A DNA stretch of 64,000 nucleotides from Bacteroidaceae bacterium (GCA_017560945.1 JAFZDY010000057.1:1-64000), one strand, 5' to 3'; shown: positions 41,947-51,584, numbered from the stretch's first letter. The notes: generated from the letters alone by a model not told the origin. Program-made: numbers and translations.

Positions 41947-44205
41947 CTATTTTACTTCATCCCATTTCGGAGGATTCACTTCCAATAGATTGCGTACGAA
42001 GAAGTCGTATCGCTTGTGCTCGCCATAACTTTCGCCCATGGTGTGTCCAACACCAGGAAGAACAACCAATTCAAAATCCTTGTTTGCTCTAATCAGCGCA
42101 TCCACTACTTGCATGGTAGAGGCAGGATCGACATTGTCATCCAATTCGCCTACGACAAGCATCAAGGGGCGACTCAGCAAATGTGCATTCTCCACATTTG
42201 AACTTGCCTTGTATTGATCTCCAATGGGATAACCCATCCATTGCTCGTTCCACCAAATCTTATCCATACGGTTATCGTGACATCCGCATGAGGAGTAAGC
42301 CGCCTTGTAAAACTCGGGATGGAGAAGGACGGCCGTAGTACTCTCCTGCCCTCCGGCTGATGCGCCAAAAATACCTACCCGGTCGATGTCCATATAGGGA
42401 TACTTCTCGGCGGCGGCACGTATCCAAGCCTTACGGTCGGGGAAACCTGCATCTTTCAAGTTCTTGTAGCATACATCCTCAAACTCCTTTGAACGGAAAG
42501 AGGTTCCCATGCCATCGAGTTGTACTACGATGAAGCCAAGTTCGGCCAACGCGGTCATGTTGTAATCGTACGTAGAGAAACTCTTAGGCACATATTGGCT
42601 ACCGGGGCCTGCATAGATGTACTCGATGATAGGATATTTCTTATTGGGATCGAAGTTGGTAGGACGAACAATGATTCCCCAAATGTCGGTTTGCCCATCG
42701 CGTCCCTTTGCCACAAACACTTCAGGTGCACGCCATCCCTCGGCGAGCAACGGAGATATGTCTGCCTTTTCGAGTGGCATTACCAACGAGCCATCGCTCA
42801 CACGGCGCACTGAAGCCTCAGGCGCACGATCAACCAACGAGTGTACATCCACCAAATATTTACGATCACGCGAGAAGGTCGCCGTGTGGTTTCCTTCGTC
42901 GGGAGTGAGACAAGTCAATCCAGAGCCATCGAAGTTGATGCGATAGTAGCGGATGAGGTAAGGATCCTCGTTCTTCTCCATACCACTTCCTGTGAAGTAG
43001 ATTTGACGGGTAGCCTCGTCCACGTGCAACACTTCGCGCACATACCACGGGCCTTTGGTTATCTGATTCTTCACACTTCCTGTCGCATAGTCGTAGAGGT
43101 AGAGGTGGTTATAATTGTCGCGTTCGCTCATCCAAATGAGTTCGTTTCCTCCGCGCAAAAAGCGACGATACATGCGTTGATGATTCACAAAGGTATTGCT
43201 CTTCTCCTCCACCACGGTGCGTACCTTACCTGTTTCTATAGAAAGTTCCAGCAAGCGGTAAGTCTGATGTCCGCGCTCATTGTACTCAAAAGTCACTCCT
43301 GTACCCTGTTCGTTCCAACGAAACCAAAAGAGTTCATACTGTTTGTCAAACAACTCATTAGAGGGTATGATAGCACGTCCCGTCTCCACTTCATAGATAC
43401 AAGGATGTTTTGAACGCAACTCATCACCCGGCTTAGCATACTCCTGCTTGTGAAGTTTGGGTTGAAGTTGATCCTTGGGCGAAGACTCTACGTAGTACAC
43501 ATAGCGTTTCTCAGCTGGACGAATGCGAGCAGAGAAGACATAGCGCGAATCGGGTGACCACTGAATGTTGGACGAATAGTAGTATCCCTGAGTGCCATCG
43601 ATGCTGAGGGCACGTTCGCGTCCAGTGGCTCTGTCCTTTACATATACATTGTCGTTCTTGATGAAAGCCTCGTGTTTACCATCAGGAGAAACCACAGGTC
43701 GACCACCTTTCTCATCGTCCACCTCCATCCAATGTCGTTGAGAGCCACGAGGCGGGTTGTAAGGACGTCCCTCCTCTTTCAAACTATTCTTCTTCACGGC
43801 ATAGACAAAGTTTCTACCACTGTATTGGAAACGCACAGTATCCTGACGATCGTTTACCGACAGATTTTGCAAACCCAACCGCTGACTATTCACTTCGCGC
43901 CCAATGCTCTTTTTCAGGGCCTCGGCCAACTTGTCGTGATTGAACAGGTCGGTGCGCGTCTGCTTGTCAGCATCCACCTTCACATAGCGGTCACCCTCGG
44001 GTGTGTGGCGCACATACCAAAAGGTGTGAGTACCGCCTATCCACCGAGGCGACACACCCGAATAATACACTTTATCACTCGTGAACTTACCGCGCAATGA
44101 GTAGGCACGTTTGTAATCCTCAACTGTGCCCTGTGCCAGGGCGCTACCACCCATCAGCACTATGGCGGCGGCCATTGCAAATGTTCTGAATATATTCATG
44201 GTCAT
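41947..44205 (-). CDS. dipeptidyl peptidase IV-like S9 peptidase
   Basis: The 752-residue secreted protein starts with a signal peptide (MNIFRTFAMAAAIVLMGGSALAQ; Met 1 or Met 3). Residues 30-480 are a DPP-IV beta-propeller domain; the C-terminal alpha/beta-hydrolase carries the nucleophile motif GASAGG, the Asp in GELDDNVDP, and the His in GVGHTMGE. It removes dipeptides with proline or alanine at position 2 in the periplasm, as seen for Bacteroides and Porphyromonas DPP-IV. The Gly replacing Tyr after the Ser (GASAGG rather than GWSYGG) is a small deviation within S9. Confidence 0.92.
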   Translation of the reverse strand: MTMNIFRTFAMAAAIVLMGGSALAQGTVEDYKRAYSLRGKFTSDKVYYSGVSPRWIGGTHTFWYVRHTPEGDRYVKVDADKQTRTDLFNHDKLAEALKKSIGREVNSQRLGLQNLSVNDRQDTVRFQYSGRNFVYAVKKNSLKEEGRPYNPPRGSQRHWMEVDDEKGGRPVVSPDGKHEAFIKNDNVYVKDRATGRERALSIDGTQGYYYSSNIQWSPDSRYVFSARIRPAEKRYVYYVESSPKDQLQPKLHKQEYAKPGDELRSKHPCIYEVETGRAIIPSNELFDKQYELFWFRWNEQGTGVTFEYNERGHQTYRLLELSIETGKVRTVVEEKSNTFVNHQRMYRRFLRGGNELIWMSERDNYNHLYLYDYATGSVKNQITKGPWYVREVLHVDEATRQIYFTGSGMEKNEDPYLIRYYRINFDGSGLTCLTPDEGNHTATFSRDRKYLVDVHSLVDRAPEASVRRVSDGSLVMPLEKADISPLLAEGWRAPEVFVAKGRDGQTDIWGIIVRPTNFDPNKKYPIIEYIYAGPGSQYVPKSFSTYDYNMTALAELGFIVVQLDGMGTSFRSKEFEDVCYKNLKDAGFPDRKAWIRAAAEKYPYMDIDRVGIFGASAGGQESTTAVLLHPEFYKAAYSSCGCHDNRMDKIWWNEQWMGYPIGDQYKASSNVENAHLLSRPLMLVVGELDDNVDPASTMQVVDALIRANKDFELVVLPGVGHTMGESYGEHKRYDFFVRNLLEVNPPKWDEVK

Positions 44206-44226
44206 CTTGTTTTTCTATCGTAGCGA

Positions 44227-44257
44227 CAAAGATACTGAAAAGCCTTCAACCTACCAA
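44227..44257 (-). promoter_or_regulatory. promoter of the DPP-IV-like gene
   Basis: Minus-strand TATCTTTG (44234-44227) with TTG (44257-44255) 20 bases upstream. Confidence 0.6.
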
Positions 44258-44292
44258 GCAAATATAGGAAAACCACTTTTTCCTCGACAAAT

Positions 44293-44323
44293 TTTGCGCA
44301 TTCATAAAACTTCTCTACATTTG
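44293..44323 (+). promoter_or_regulatory. promoter of the TonB-C pair
   Basis: TTTG (44293-44296) and TACATTTG (44316-44323), 19 bases apart, 26 bases before the first ATG. Confidence 0.7.
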
Positions 44324-44349
44324 CACTCAAAACCCTATCTCATCACCTC

Positions 44350-44778
44350 ATGAAAAATTTATTTACCATCCTCGTCCTCATACTCCTTCCCTTATTTATA
44401 GGAAAGGTATCGGCACAAACCCCTGCCGACACCACCATCTATGAAGTTGTGGAAAAGATGCCTGAGTATCCAGGAGGGATAAAGCAATGTGCAAAGGACT
44501 GGCGAGCTTTCGCACAGAAGTTCATCGACAGACATTTCCCTTACGACAACCCTTACTTTGGAGGGTACATTTTAAGTAATAGGTATAGCATGATTTCTTT
44601 CATTATCCACGAAAACGGACAAGTGACCGATGCGGTCATCACAAAGAGTTTAGATGAACACAATGACAGAGCCGCTCTGCTTTTTGTCAAATCCATGCCC
44701 CGCTGGATACCTGGAGAGCGAAATGGGAAGAAGGTAAAAGTAAAAATGACGTTACCATTCACGCTAATCATACATTGA
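44350..44778 (+). CDS. secreted TonB C-terminal-domain protein, copy 1
   Basis: The 142-residue product has a signal peptide (ILVLILLPLFIGKVSAQ) and a TonB C-terminal-like domain: EKMPEYPGG, FIIHENGQVTDAVITKSL, SMPRWIPGERNGKKVKVKMTLPF. There is no membrane anchor or proline-rich linker, so it is not a normal energy transducer; soluble periplasmic TonB-C proteins of this type are common in Bacteroidetes and of unknown role. Paired with a paralog 41 bases downstream with nearly identical N-terminal region. Confidence 0.8.
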   Translation: MKNLFTILVLILLPLFIGKVSAQTPADTTIYEVVEKMPEYPGGIKQCAKDWRAFAQKFIDRHFPYDNPYFGGYILSNRYSMISFIIHENGQVTDAVITKSLDEHNDRAALLFVKSMPRWIPGERNGKKVKVKMTLPFTLIIH

Positions 44779-44787
44779 AAAAGGAAA

Positions 44788-44810
44788 TACTTTACCTATC
44801 CAATTTTAAT
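44788..44810 (+). repeat. fossil 3' end of a TonB-C paralog in the intergenic gap
   Basis: A 23-base stretch (TACTTTACCTATCC then AATTTTAAT) is identical to the end of copy 2 (45218-45240), where it encodes TLPIQF and the stop. Here it lies after the stop of copy 1. Confidence 0.75.
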
Positions 44811-44819
44811 TAAAGAACT

Positions 44820-45239
44820 ATGAGAAATATATCTACCATTCTCGCCCTTATGTTGCTTCCCCTATTCATCGGAAAGGTATCGGCACAAACCCCTGCCGAC
44901 ACCACCATCTATGAAGTTGTGGAAAAGATGCCTGAGTATCCAGGAGGAGTAGAAGTTATAACAAAATACATTCGGACATGTACTAAAAACTATTGGGAAA
45001 GAGTATATCCTGAAGGAAAACCTGTTTATCCTTGTGAACAAGGTATTGTCGGAAGAGTCGTCGTCTCCCTCACCATCAATGAAAATGGTCAAGTCACCGA
45101 CCCCGTAATTCTAAGAAGTTCAGAGAAAGATCTCGACGAAGAGGCCATACGCATCGTCAAATCAATGCCTCGTTGGATACCAGGCGAACATAAAGGGAAA
45201 AAGGTAAAGGTAAGATTTACTTTACCTATCCAATTTTAA
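44820..45239 (+). CDS. secreted TonB C-terminal-domain protein, copy 2
   Basis: The 139-residue paralog has the same signal peptide and N-terminus (LPLFIGKVSAQTPADTTIYEVVEKMPEYPGG), then a different middle (VEVITKYIRTCTKNYWERVYPEGKPVYPCEQGIVGRVVVSLTINENGQVTDPVI) and the shared ending SMPRWIPGEHKGKKVKVRFTLPIQF. A run of about 77 bases near the start is identical to copy 1 while the centre has diverged, which points to recent gene conversion or duplication. Role as for copy 1. Confidence 0.8.
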   Translation: MRNISTILALMLLPLFIGKVSAQTPADTTIYEVVEKMPEYPGGVEVITKYIRTCTKNYWERVYPEGKPVYPCEQGIVGRVVVSLTINENGQVTDPVILRSSEKDLDEEAIRIVKSMPRWIPGEHKGKKVKVRFTLPIQF

Positions 45240-45241
45240 TG

Positions 45242-45280
45242 CCCTACCTGAAAAAAAGTTTTTCCCAACGGAGAAAAAAA
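45242..45280 (+). repeat. chimeric CTCCGTTGG-family element
   Basis: The left arm CCCTACCTGAAAAAAAG resembles the element at 38433 and the right arm TTTTTCCCAACGGAG that at 24184; the arms do not pair beyond GAAAAA/TTTTTC. It looks like a mix of two family types. Confidence 0.55.
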
Positions 45281-45360
45281 ATAGAGGAGACAAATAGGAG
45301 AAAAAGAGGTCGATTTCCCACGCTTCATTTCCTTGTAAAGAATGCAATCCTACAATACGA

Positions 45361-45396
45361 AGAATGCTAATCTTCCGTGGTGAAGATTAGCATTCT
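45361..45396. terminator. bidirectional terminator between TonB-C and aspD
   Basis: AGAATGCTAATCTTC (45361-45375) pairs perfectly with GAAGATTAGCATTCT (45382-45396), loop CGTGGT, T-rich after. Confidence 0.85.
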
Positions 45397-45412
45397 TTCA
45401 ATATAGGGATTG

Positions 45413-47059
45413 TCAACAACAGGTGTTGCCCTTCCATGCGTCGGCATATTCGGTAAGAATCTGACGGATGCTCTTTCCGATGCGTACATAGTCAATTTCA
45501 TTGAGGTTGGCGAGGCTTACGCGAACACTCCACTCGGGGCCATCGAATCCACCACCGTTGAGCACTACAAGGCCTGTCTCGGTAGCAAGGCGAAAGACAA
45601 CGTCCAAGGGGTTGTAGTTCTTCTTCAAGAAATCGACAAACTCCTCGCCATAGAATTTCTTTGCCCACACGAGCATATCTATCTCGCTATAGTAACCTGC
45701 TCGCAAGGGGTCGGGCACAAGGGTGAAGCCAGTGCTATCCCACAAGGCTTGCAAGCGACGCTGGATGATGTCGAGCATACGGGTGCGATACTTGTTCTCC
45801 TTGTCCATCAAACTGAAGAGGGCAAAAAGGCTCATCTGCATCTGCTGGGGAAGGCTAAGACCCGCCGTATGATTCAATCCTACCTGACGACTATCGGCCA
45901 CCATTCGGTCGATGAACTTCATCTCCTCGGGCTTCATGGTCAAGCTACCATAGCGCTTGGCCAACTCTGCCTTGCGTTTACGTGGCAAATTGTGAAGCAA
46001 CTGATCGAAGATGTTGTCCTCGTAGATGGCCAACACGGCAGCTCGCCAACCAGTAGCACCAAAGTACTTACTGAAGGAATATACCCCGATGGTGTTGCGC
46101 GGAAGATCGGCCAATACAGAGCGGAAGTGAGGGATGTAGGTAGCATACACATCGTCGGTGACAATCATCAAGTTGGGATTCCATCTGTCCACAATATCCT
46201 TTATCTGAGCCACCGTCTCGGGTGCTAAAGCATAGCTGGGAGGGTTGCTGGGATTGATGATGAAGAGGGCTTTGTACTTAGGGTCGCGCAACTTGTTGAT
46301 GTCCTTCTCATCGTATTGCCATAGGTGAAGACCATCGTCGGTCATACGACTGGCAGGGATGTGAAGTACATCGAAGTCATAGTGCTTCAACTCAGGAATC
46401 TCGATGTAAGGAGTGAAGGCTGGCACCAACAGGGCAATGCTATCTCCTGTGTGCAACAGGTAGTTTTGCATCAACGAGTCGAAGATGTAGCACATGGCAG
46501 CCGTGCCACCTTCCACAGCAAAGAGTTGCATTACGCCCTCGGGTGGACGATTGTCGCACAACTCGTGATTCAAGTAATCGCGCACGGCCACTTCGGTGTA
46601 CTTCAATATACGATCAGGCACAGGGTACTGGTCGCCAATAACACTCTCTGTCCACTCGTGCACCAACTCGTCGGGGTCGGCTGCATGCTCCATCAACATA
46701 TAGTTGTACGCATCACTCAACATGGTAGCACCAGCCTCATTGGCATGTTTTTTCAAGAACTCCTCAAAGCGTTGTGCAATGCCTGGTTTCTGAGGAAGTC
46801 CAGCAAACCCTTCGGGGAGGTCAAACGTGCGACGACACTCCTCAAGACCAAACTTCCCAAGCAAGAAGAAGGCCTCACGCGGAGTGGTAGCAATCCAGTT
46901 GGGGTTTCCACGTCCGGCATTTAACATGGTATGTGCCATCTTGCGCACACTCTCGTCTGCCATACTTATCAGACGGTTCTTCAACTCGAAGGGGCTAATC
47001 TTCGACATTTGTTGTTCGAAGTCCTTGCCGACTTCGCTCTTGTTTCTTAAGTATTCCAT
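45413..47059 (-). CDS. aspD: aspartate 4-decarboxylase / aminotransferase
   Basis: The 548-residue protein is a PLP fold type I enzyme of the AspD (aspartate beta-decarboxylase) family: long N-terminal arm (FELKNRLISMADES, GRGNPNW), core INPSNPPSYAL, VTDDVYATYIP, and the PLP-lysine motif SFSKYFGATGWR. It makes alanine and CO2 from aspartate. The aspT antiporter lies upstream on the same strand, so the pair should run the aspartate/alanine proton-motive cycle. A hairpin (47089-47145) lies in the 111-base gap. Confidence 0.92.
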   Translation of the reverse strand: MEYLRNKSEVGKDFEQQMSKISPFELKNRLISMADESVRKMAHTMLNAGRGNPNWIATTPREAFFLLGKFGLEECRRTFDLPEGFAGLPQKPGIAQRFEEFLKKHANEAGATMLSDAYNYMLMEHAADPDELVHEWTESVIGDQYPVPDRILKYTEVAVRDYLNHELCDNRPPEGVMQLFAVEGGTAAMCYIFDSLMQNYLLHTGDSIALLVPAFTPYIEIPELKHYDFDVLHIPASRMTDDGLHLWQYDEKDINKLRDPKYKALFIINPSNPPSYALAPETVAQIKDIVDRWNPNLMIVTDDVYATYIPHFRSVLADLPRNTIGVYSFSKYFGATGWRAAVLAIYEDNIFDQLLHNLPRKRKAELAKRYGSLTMKPEEMKFIDRMVADSRQVGLNHTAGLSLPQQMQMSLFALFSLMDKENKYRTRMLDIIQRRLQALWDSTGFTLVPDPLRAGYYSEIDMLVWAKKFYGEEFVDFLKKNYNPLDVVFRLATETGLVVLNGGGFDGPEWSVRVSLANLNEIDYVRIGKSIRQILTEYADAWKGNTCC

Positions 47060-47088
47060 AATTATTAGTTAGTTATTAGGTTGTTTTT

Positions 47089-47145
47089 GTACATAGGGGA
47101 CAATAGTTTGTATAACTCTTTATAACTCCCATGGCCCCTATGTAC
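47089..47145 (-). repeat. intercistronic hairpin between aspT and aspD
   Basis: GTACATAGGGG (47089-47099) pairs perfectly with CCCCTATGTAC (47135-47145). It could set relative expression of the two genes by processing or partial termination; no direct evidence. Confidence 0.5.
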
Positions 47146-47170
47146 TTTTTATCATTGTCTTTAAACTTTA

Positions 47171-48874
47171 TCAACTACATAGCAACACGATGACTACTCC
47201 CCAGATGATGAGCAGGGTGTTACCAATAGCATAGGTGATGGTGTAACCCAAGGCGGGAGTTTCGCTACCCACCGCTTCTTCAATGGCTCCAAGGGCTGCA
47301 GTGGTAGTACGTGCACCAGCGCAACATCCTAAAGCCAAGGCAGGATGGAACTTGAACACATATTTGGCCAGCAACAATCCGATGAACAACGGAATGGATG
47401 TAGCAATGGCGCCGATGACAAACATCATAGGACCAATCTCGGAAAATCCCTTCACAAAACTGGGACCTGCAGAGATACCTACTACGGCGATGAACATATT
47501 CAAACCTACATTATTGAGTACCCACAAGGATGCATCAGGAATCTTTCCATAGTTGGGGTGACGTGAACGCAACCATCCGAATACCAAACCAGCAATGAGC
47601 GCACCACCACTGGTACTGAGGCTGATAGGGATGCCTCCAATACGTACTGCAAGAGCACCTACGATACCTCCTAACAAAATGCCTATACCCACAAATATCA
47701 TATCCGTCACATTGGTAGCATGGTCGGGTACACCTAACTGATTGGCGGCCAACTCTACCTCGCGGCTCAAGCCTACCAACTCCACGGTATCACCCGCATC
47801 AATGGTTGTACCAGCCAATACAGGGATGTTGACACCAGAGCGGGTAATGCTACGCACACTCACTCCGTGCATAAACTTTTGCGCACGGATACTTCCCAAT
47901 GTCTGTCCTTCAAAATTCTTTTTGGAAATTAATACAGGAAGAACCTCTACAGGGAAGTTCAACAAGTCATTGTCAAGGACCTCCTCGCCTATCCAAGTTT
48001 CTTCCCCAATGACAAATTCACGACGGCCACTAAGTACCACCTCGTCACCACGATGTAGCATCATGTCTGCCTTTACATTGTCAATAATGGTCTTGTTTTG
48101 GCGCACACGCTCCACAAACAATCGTTTGCCTTGTTGAGACAAGTAATCTTCAAGTTCAGATACACTCTTTCCATCGGCAAACCAAGAGTTTTCAATCTCG
48201 TAAGCACGGAAAACCACAGGGCGGTCGGCATTCATAAAGCCCGGTTCGTTGGCCTTCTCATTTCCACCCATCTTGCCTTCCAACTCGCGACAAGCCTGCT
48301 TCACCTTCTCGATACCACCCAACATTCGAGGGCCTATGCTACCCAATATCCAAGCCGAACCAGCAGTACCAAAAATGTAAGTTACGGCATATGCTACAGG
48401 GATGATGTTTATCATATTCTGTTGCATCTCTTTGCTTACATTGAGGTTTTGAATAGTATCACCAGCTACACCAATAACCGCCGAGATAGTTTGTGCACCA
48501 GACAACAAACCTGCGGCCTCACCAGCATTGTAACCCATCATCTTGGCCAATATCCATGTGACCAACAAGCAACTGACACACATCAGTACGGCAAAATAGA
48601 CCTGAGGCAAACCATCCTTCTTCAATCCACGGAAGAACTGAGGGCCTACCTTGTAGCCTATGGCGAAAAGAAATAAGAGGAAAAAGACAGACTTCAATGG
48701 GCCACCCACTTGAATGTCCAATTGTCCGACTAATACACCGACAAGCAGCACACTGGTAACTACTCCCAGACTGAAACTGCCAATCTTAATTTTACCTATC
48801 CAGAATCCAAGTGCCAATGTCAAGAAGATGGCCAATTCCGGATGATCTCTGAGTAAATCAATAATCCATTCCAT
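47171..48874 (-). CDS. aspT: aspartate-alanine antiporter
   Basis: The 567-residue protein has the AspT layout: five N-terminal helices ([60 protein letters not shown]), a soluble middle with two TrkA-C-like domains (about 205-380; [24 protein letters not shown] and [32 protein letters not shown]), and further helices to the end. It swaps aspartate in for alanine out; with AspD this consumes a proton and generates proton-motive force. First gene of the operon; no clear promoter seen upstream. Confidence 0.93.
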   Translation of the reverse strand: MEWIIDLLRDHPELAIFLTLALGFWIGKIKIGSFSLGVVTSVLLVGVLVGQLDIQVGGPLKSVFFLLFLFAIGYKVGPQFFRGLKKDGLPQVYFAVLMCVSCLLVTWILAKMMGYNAGEAAGLLSGAQTISAVIGVAGDTIQNLNVSKEMQQNMINIIPVAYAVTYIFGTAGSAWILGSIGPRMLGGIEKVKQACRELEGKMGGNEKANEPGFMNADRPVVFRAYEIENSWFADGKSVSELEDYLSQQGKRLFVERVRQNKTIIDNVKADMMLHRGDEVVLSGRREFVIGEETWIGEEVLDNDLLNFPVEVLPVLISKKNFEGQTLGSIRAQKFMHGVSVRSITRSGVNIPVLAGTTIDAGDTVELVGLSREVELAANQLGVPDHATNVTDMIFVGIGILLGGIVGALAVRIGGIPISLSTSGGALIAGLVFGWLRSRHPNYGKIPDASLWVLNNVGLNMFIAVVGISAGPSFVKGFSEIGPMMFVIGAIATSIPLFIGLLLAKYVFKFHPALALGCCAGARTTTAALGAIEEAVGSETPALGYTITYAIGNTLLIIWGVVIVLLCS

Positions 48875-48970
48875 AAAGTAACGCGTTTTAATTATTACTT
48901 TATGAGAACGTTCTTTGTAGGAAAAAGTTCGGAATTACATACGCTTCTATTCCGTTAAAAGAGATGTCCC

Positions 48971-51118
48971 TTATTTAACCAAATCCAGAATGAGCGGGAT
49001 ATCCATGGGAGAGACATTCATGCGCAACAGGCTATCGGCATCACCAAGCACCATTTCGCGGAAAGACTCCTCGCCTACCGTTTGAAGACATCTCTTGTAA
49101 TACGATATGGCCTTTGCAAACCTGCGACCTACCCAGTGCATGTGACCGATATTCAACAGGTCGGAATCACTGATATCATCGGCATACCTATTCTCTATCA
49201 TCTGATAGAAGCGCTCTGCCTGCTCCGTCTTACCAGCCATGAGCGAATACCAGGCTATAGCTCGCCATACGGTGGTGGATTTTTCGTCCAGATAATGTAC
49301 TTTGAAGAAACGCTTGAAAGCCTCCTCATACCGTTCAAGTTTGGCCAAGCAATTACCTGTCTGTAATTGTAAATTCAAGTCATCGGGCGATATAGCCTCG
49401 GCTTGAAGGTAATAGTTTACCGCCTTCTCCGACAATCCGGCATAGTTGCAACACTGAGCCAAGTGGGTCAAGTTCCACAAGTTATCAGGGCGCAGGAGGT
49501 CAGCATTCTCGTATTGTTCGATAGCCTCTTCGTAACGCTTGAGTTGTTGCATACAAAATCCGCGTTTTTGAGAGATTTCAAAAGAGGGGACTGTCATCAT
49601 CTCCAAGCTTTGATACATCATATCGGCCTCCTCGTAATGCTTCTGATTGAAGAGTAACATGGCCACTTCGCGCAAATGGTCACCGTCACTAACAAGAGGC
49701 AATAAAGTGTCACAATATTGCAAGTTGGTCTCCTCTTCAAAGATATCCGTAAACTCGTGCTTACGTGAGAAAAGTTTATAGAATCGATAGACATTCTGGG
49801 TGTACTTCTTACAAATACTGGCTCGCTCGTTTTGTCGGGCATAGAGTTCCTTCATCTGCTCGCGCATCTCGTCGGTCAGTGTAGGCACGTGTTGTCCCAT
49901 CATCTGCCGTGTACCTTGTGGAAGGTTGGAGAGGAACAGGTACAATGAATAACTATCGGAGTCGCAAAACTCGCTTCCCTCGATCATCTGTTGCATAATC
50001 TGCAAACTGGAAGTTTCCTCGTCCATCACCGCCGAAGCAATGTCAGGATGCTTGGGATCGAAAGGCAAGAACCAGTTGGACATTTCGCGGAAGAAGGGAA
50101 AATTCTTCATATTAGCAAACGAAGCCATGTGGATGTCGGCACCAGTGGTGTAGAGTTGATTCATAATGTTCATCTTGCTCTTCACATCTTTGCTCTCCAT
50201 CCACTTTTCCCATTCAGGATTCATGGCATCCTCCACGGCCAAACTATCAAGTCCTGTCTTATCCTTCTTCAAAATAGGATTCTTCAACATCTCGGGGATG
50301 AACTCCTCGTTCATGAACTTGCTAATTTTCTCCGTCTCGCGACTACGCAATATTTGCATTTGGGCGCATTGCAACTCCTTCTTGAACTCCTCGTTCTCCT
50401 CGAAGCTCTGCACACAATCCCTTATCTCGCCACAATTGCGCATACGGTTATCATGCATCAAGCAACCCATGACAATGCCCACCACCGCACGTTGATTCAC
50501 CACGTTGGAGGGATGCGCATAGGCATCGAACAAGAATAGGCACTTCTGCGGGTCGTACATCTCCATGAAGCCCATGGTAACCGCACTCACGCACAAAGCC
50601 GCCAAATTGACTGGTATCTGATGTAACAATTCGTTCACCAAAGCACGATCGTTGGGACTCCAGATGTCCGATGTCCACAACAAATTGAACAACTGATGTT
50701 GCAGCTCAGATGTCACCTTTGCATCGTCGTCTCTTCCCACCGACTTGCGTACCCACTCGATGGCATCGTACAAGTTGGTCATGTGGGGAGTCCTCAGCAA
50801 TTCACGCATGCTTCTGTAATACAATGATGTACCTACCTGTGTATGAATAGCACGAATAAGGCGATCGTTCAGTATTTGTCCCTTGACAATCAGGTTGTAA
50901 TAAATCTTTCCACGATCGGGATCCACCATGTCCTGAGCCATGAATTCGAGCATGCGCTGATAGGTTGAGGTCATATTCTCGTACTCCGAACGCAAGTTCC
51001 AATCAGCCGACTCATCCACCAAGACCTTCATCTTGGCATAAGCTGCCAACAATTGTTCATTTCTCAGCAAATCGGCCACCGCATCGTGTATTTCTCCAGC
51101 CTTATTTATATCTATCAT
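48971..51118 (-). CDS. large cytoplasmic TPR-repeat protein, unknown
   Basis: From the Met at 51118 (a further Met at 51136 lies before it) the protein has 715 residues, no signal peptide. The first 400 residues are helical and do not show a family I know; the last 250 carry clear TPR repeats (YEEADMMYQSL, ISQKRGFCMQQLKRYEEAIEQYENADLLRPDN, LAQCCNYAGLSEKAVNYYLQAEAISPDDL, ISYYKRCLQTVG). Likely a scaffold; partner unknown. A minus-strand TATTTTTG -7 box at 51181-51174 is weak. Placed downstream of a repeat-rich gap. Confidence 0.75.
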   Translation of the reverse strand: MIDINKAGEIHDAVADLLRNEQLLAAYAKMKVLVDESADWNLRSEYENMTSTYQRMLEFMAQDMVDPDRGKIYYNLIVKGQILNDRLIRAIHTQVGTSLYYRSMRELLRTPHMTNLYDAIEWVRKSVGRDDDAKVTSELQHQLFNLLWTSDIWSPNDRALVNELLHQIPVNLAALCVSAVTMGFMEMYDPQKCLFLFDAYAHPSNVVNQRAVVGIVMGCLMHDNRMRNCGEIRDCVQSFEENEEFKKELQCAQMQILRSRETEKISKFMNEEFIPEMLKNPILKKDKTGLDSLAVEDAMNPEWEKWMESKDVKSKMNIMNQLYTTGADIHMASFANMKNFPFFREMSNWFLPFDPKHPDIASAVMDEETSSLQIMQQMIEGSEFCDSDSYSLYLFLSNLPQGTRQMMGQHVPTLTDEMREQMKELYARQNERASICKKYTQNVYRFYKLFSRKHEFTDIFEEETNLQYCDTLLPLVSDGDHLREVAMLLFNQKHYEEADMMYQSLEMMTVPSFEISQKRGFCMQQLKRYEEAIEQYENADLLRPDNLWNLTHLAQCCNYAGLSEKAVNYYLQAEAISPDDLNLQLQTGNCLAKLERYEEAFKRFFKVHYLDEKSTTVWRAIAWYSLMAGKTEQAERFYQMIENRYADDISDSDLLNIGHMHWVGRRFAKAISYYKRCLQTVGEESFREMVLGDADSLLRMNVSPMDIPLILDLVK

Positions 51119-51340
51119 AATAGTGTATAGGTTCAAAAGATGAAAAAGACGTTATAATCAACGTTTCAGAATGCAAAAATAGTTGTTTCTTCGGCTCGTA
51201 AGAATAGTTTTTCTTATAAATTAACATTCCCATTTCGCTTGCTATGGAATGTGCTTCACTATCCCATCGCTCGACAATCGCGAAAGAAGTGATAAAGAAC
51301 GACCATTCTCCTACACACTTTTAACATTTTTTTGTGGGTG

Positions 51341-51403
51341 TAGTGCGGCATTACACTATAGAGCAGTGCCGCATTGCACAAAAGTATAGTGCCGCATTAC
51401 ACT
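51341..51403 (+). repeat. three 23-base-period repeats, core GTGCCGCATTACAC
   Basis: TAGTGCGGCATTACACT (51341), CAGTGCCGCATTGCACA (51364) and TAGTGCCGCATTACACT (51387) are spaced exactly 23 bases. The core is itself partly palindromic (GTG...CAC). It lies 180 bases before the MltF-like gene. Confidence 0.7.
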
Positions 51404-51568
51404 TTACATATTTCGCCATCGGTGAACAGAAGAATAACGAGACGCCAACACGCCTATGGCGTAACATGAATTTACAAATAGCGTTCGCGACGAACGGAAG
51501 ATGCGAAAGCGAAATAGAAGAATTCATTTTTCTTAGTACAGATGCACTCATAATCGAAAGTTTTTCCC

Positions 51569-51576
51569 TAAATTTG
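51569..51576 (+). promoter_or_regulatory. -7 box of the MltF-helicase pair
   Basis: TAAATTTG, 9 bases before the ATG at 51585, closer than usual; no -33 box seen. The transcript leader would be nearly absent. Confidence 0.35.
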
Positions 51577-51584
51577 CCACGGTT

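Larger units (their letters stand above)
51137..51584 (+). other. gene-free gap with a 23-base tandem array
   Basis: No credible coding frame. It holds three repeat units at 51341, 51364 and 51387 (see separate entry) and a -7 box for the downstream gene. Otherwise A/T-rich with no recognised feature. Confidence 0.5.

Noticed and set aside
45410-46228. A 272-codon plus-strand frame opposite aspD
   Set aside because: Antisense to the PLP enzyme; no motifs.
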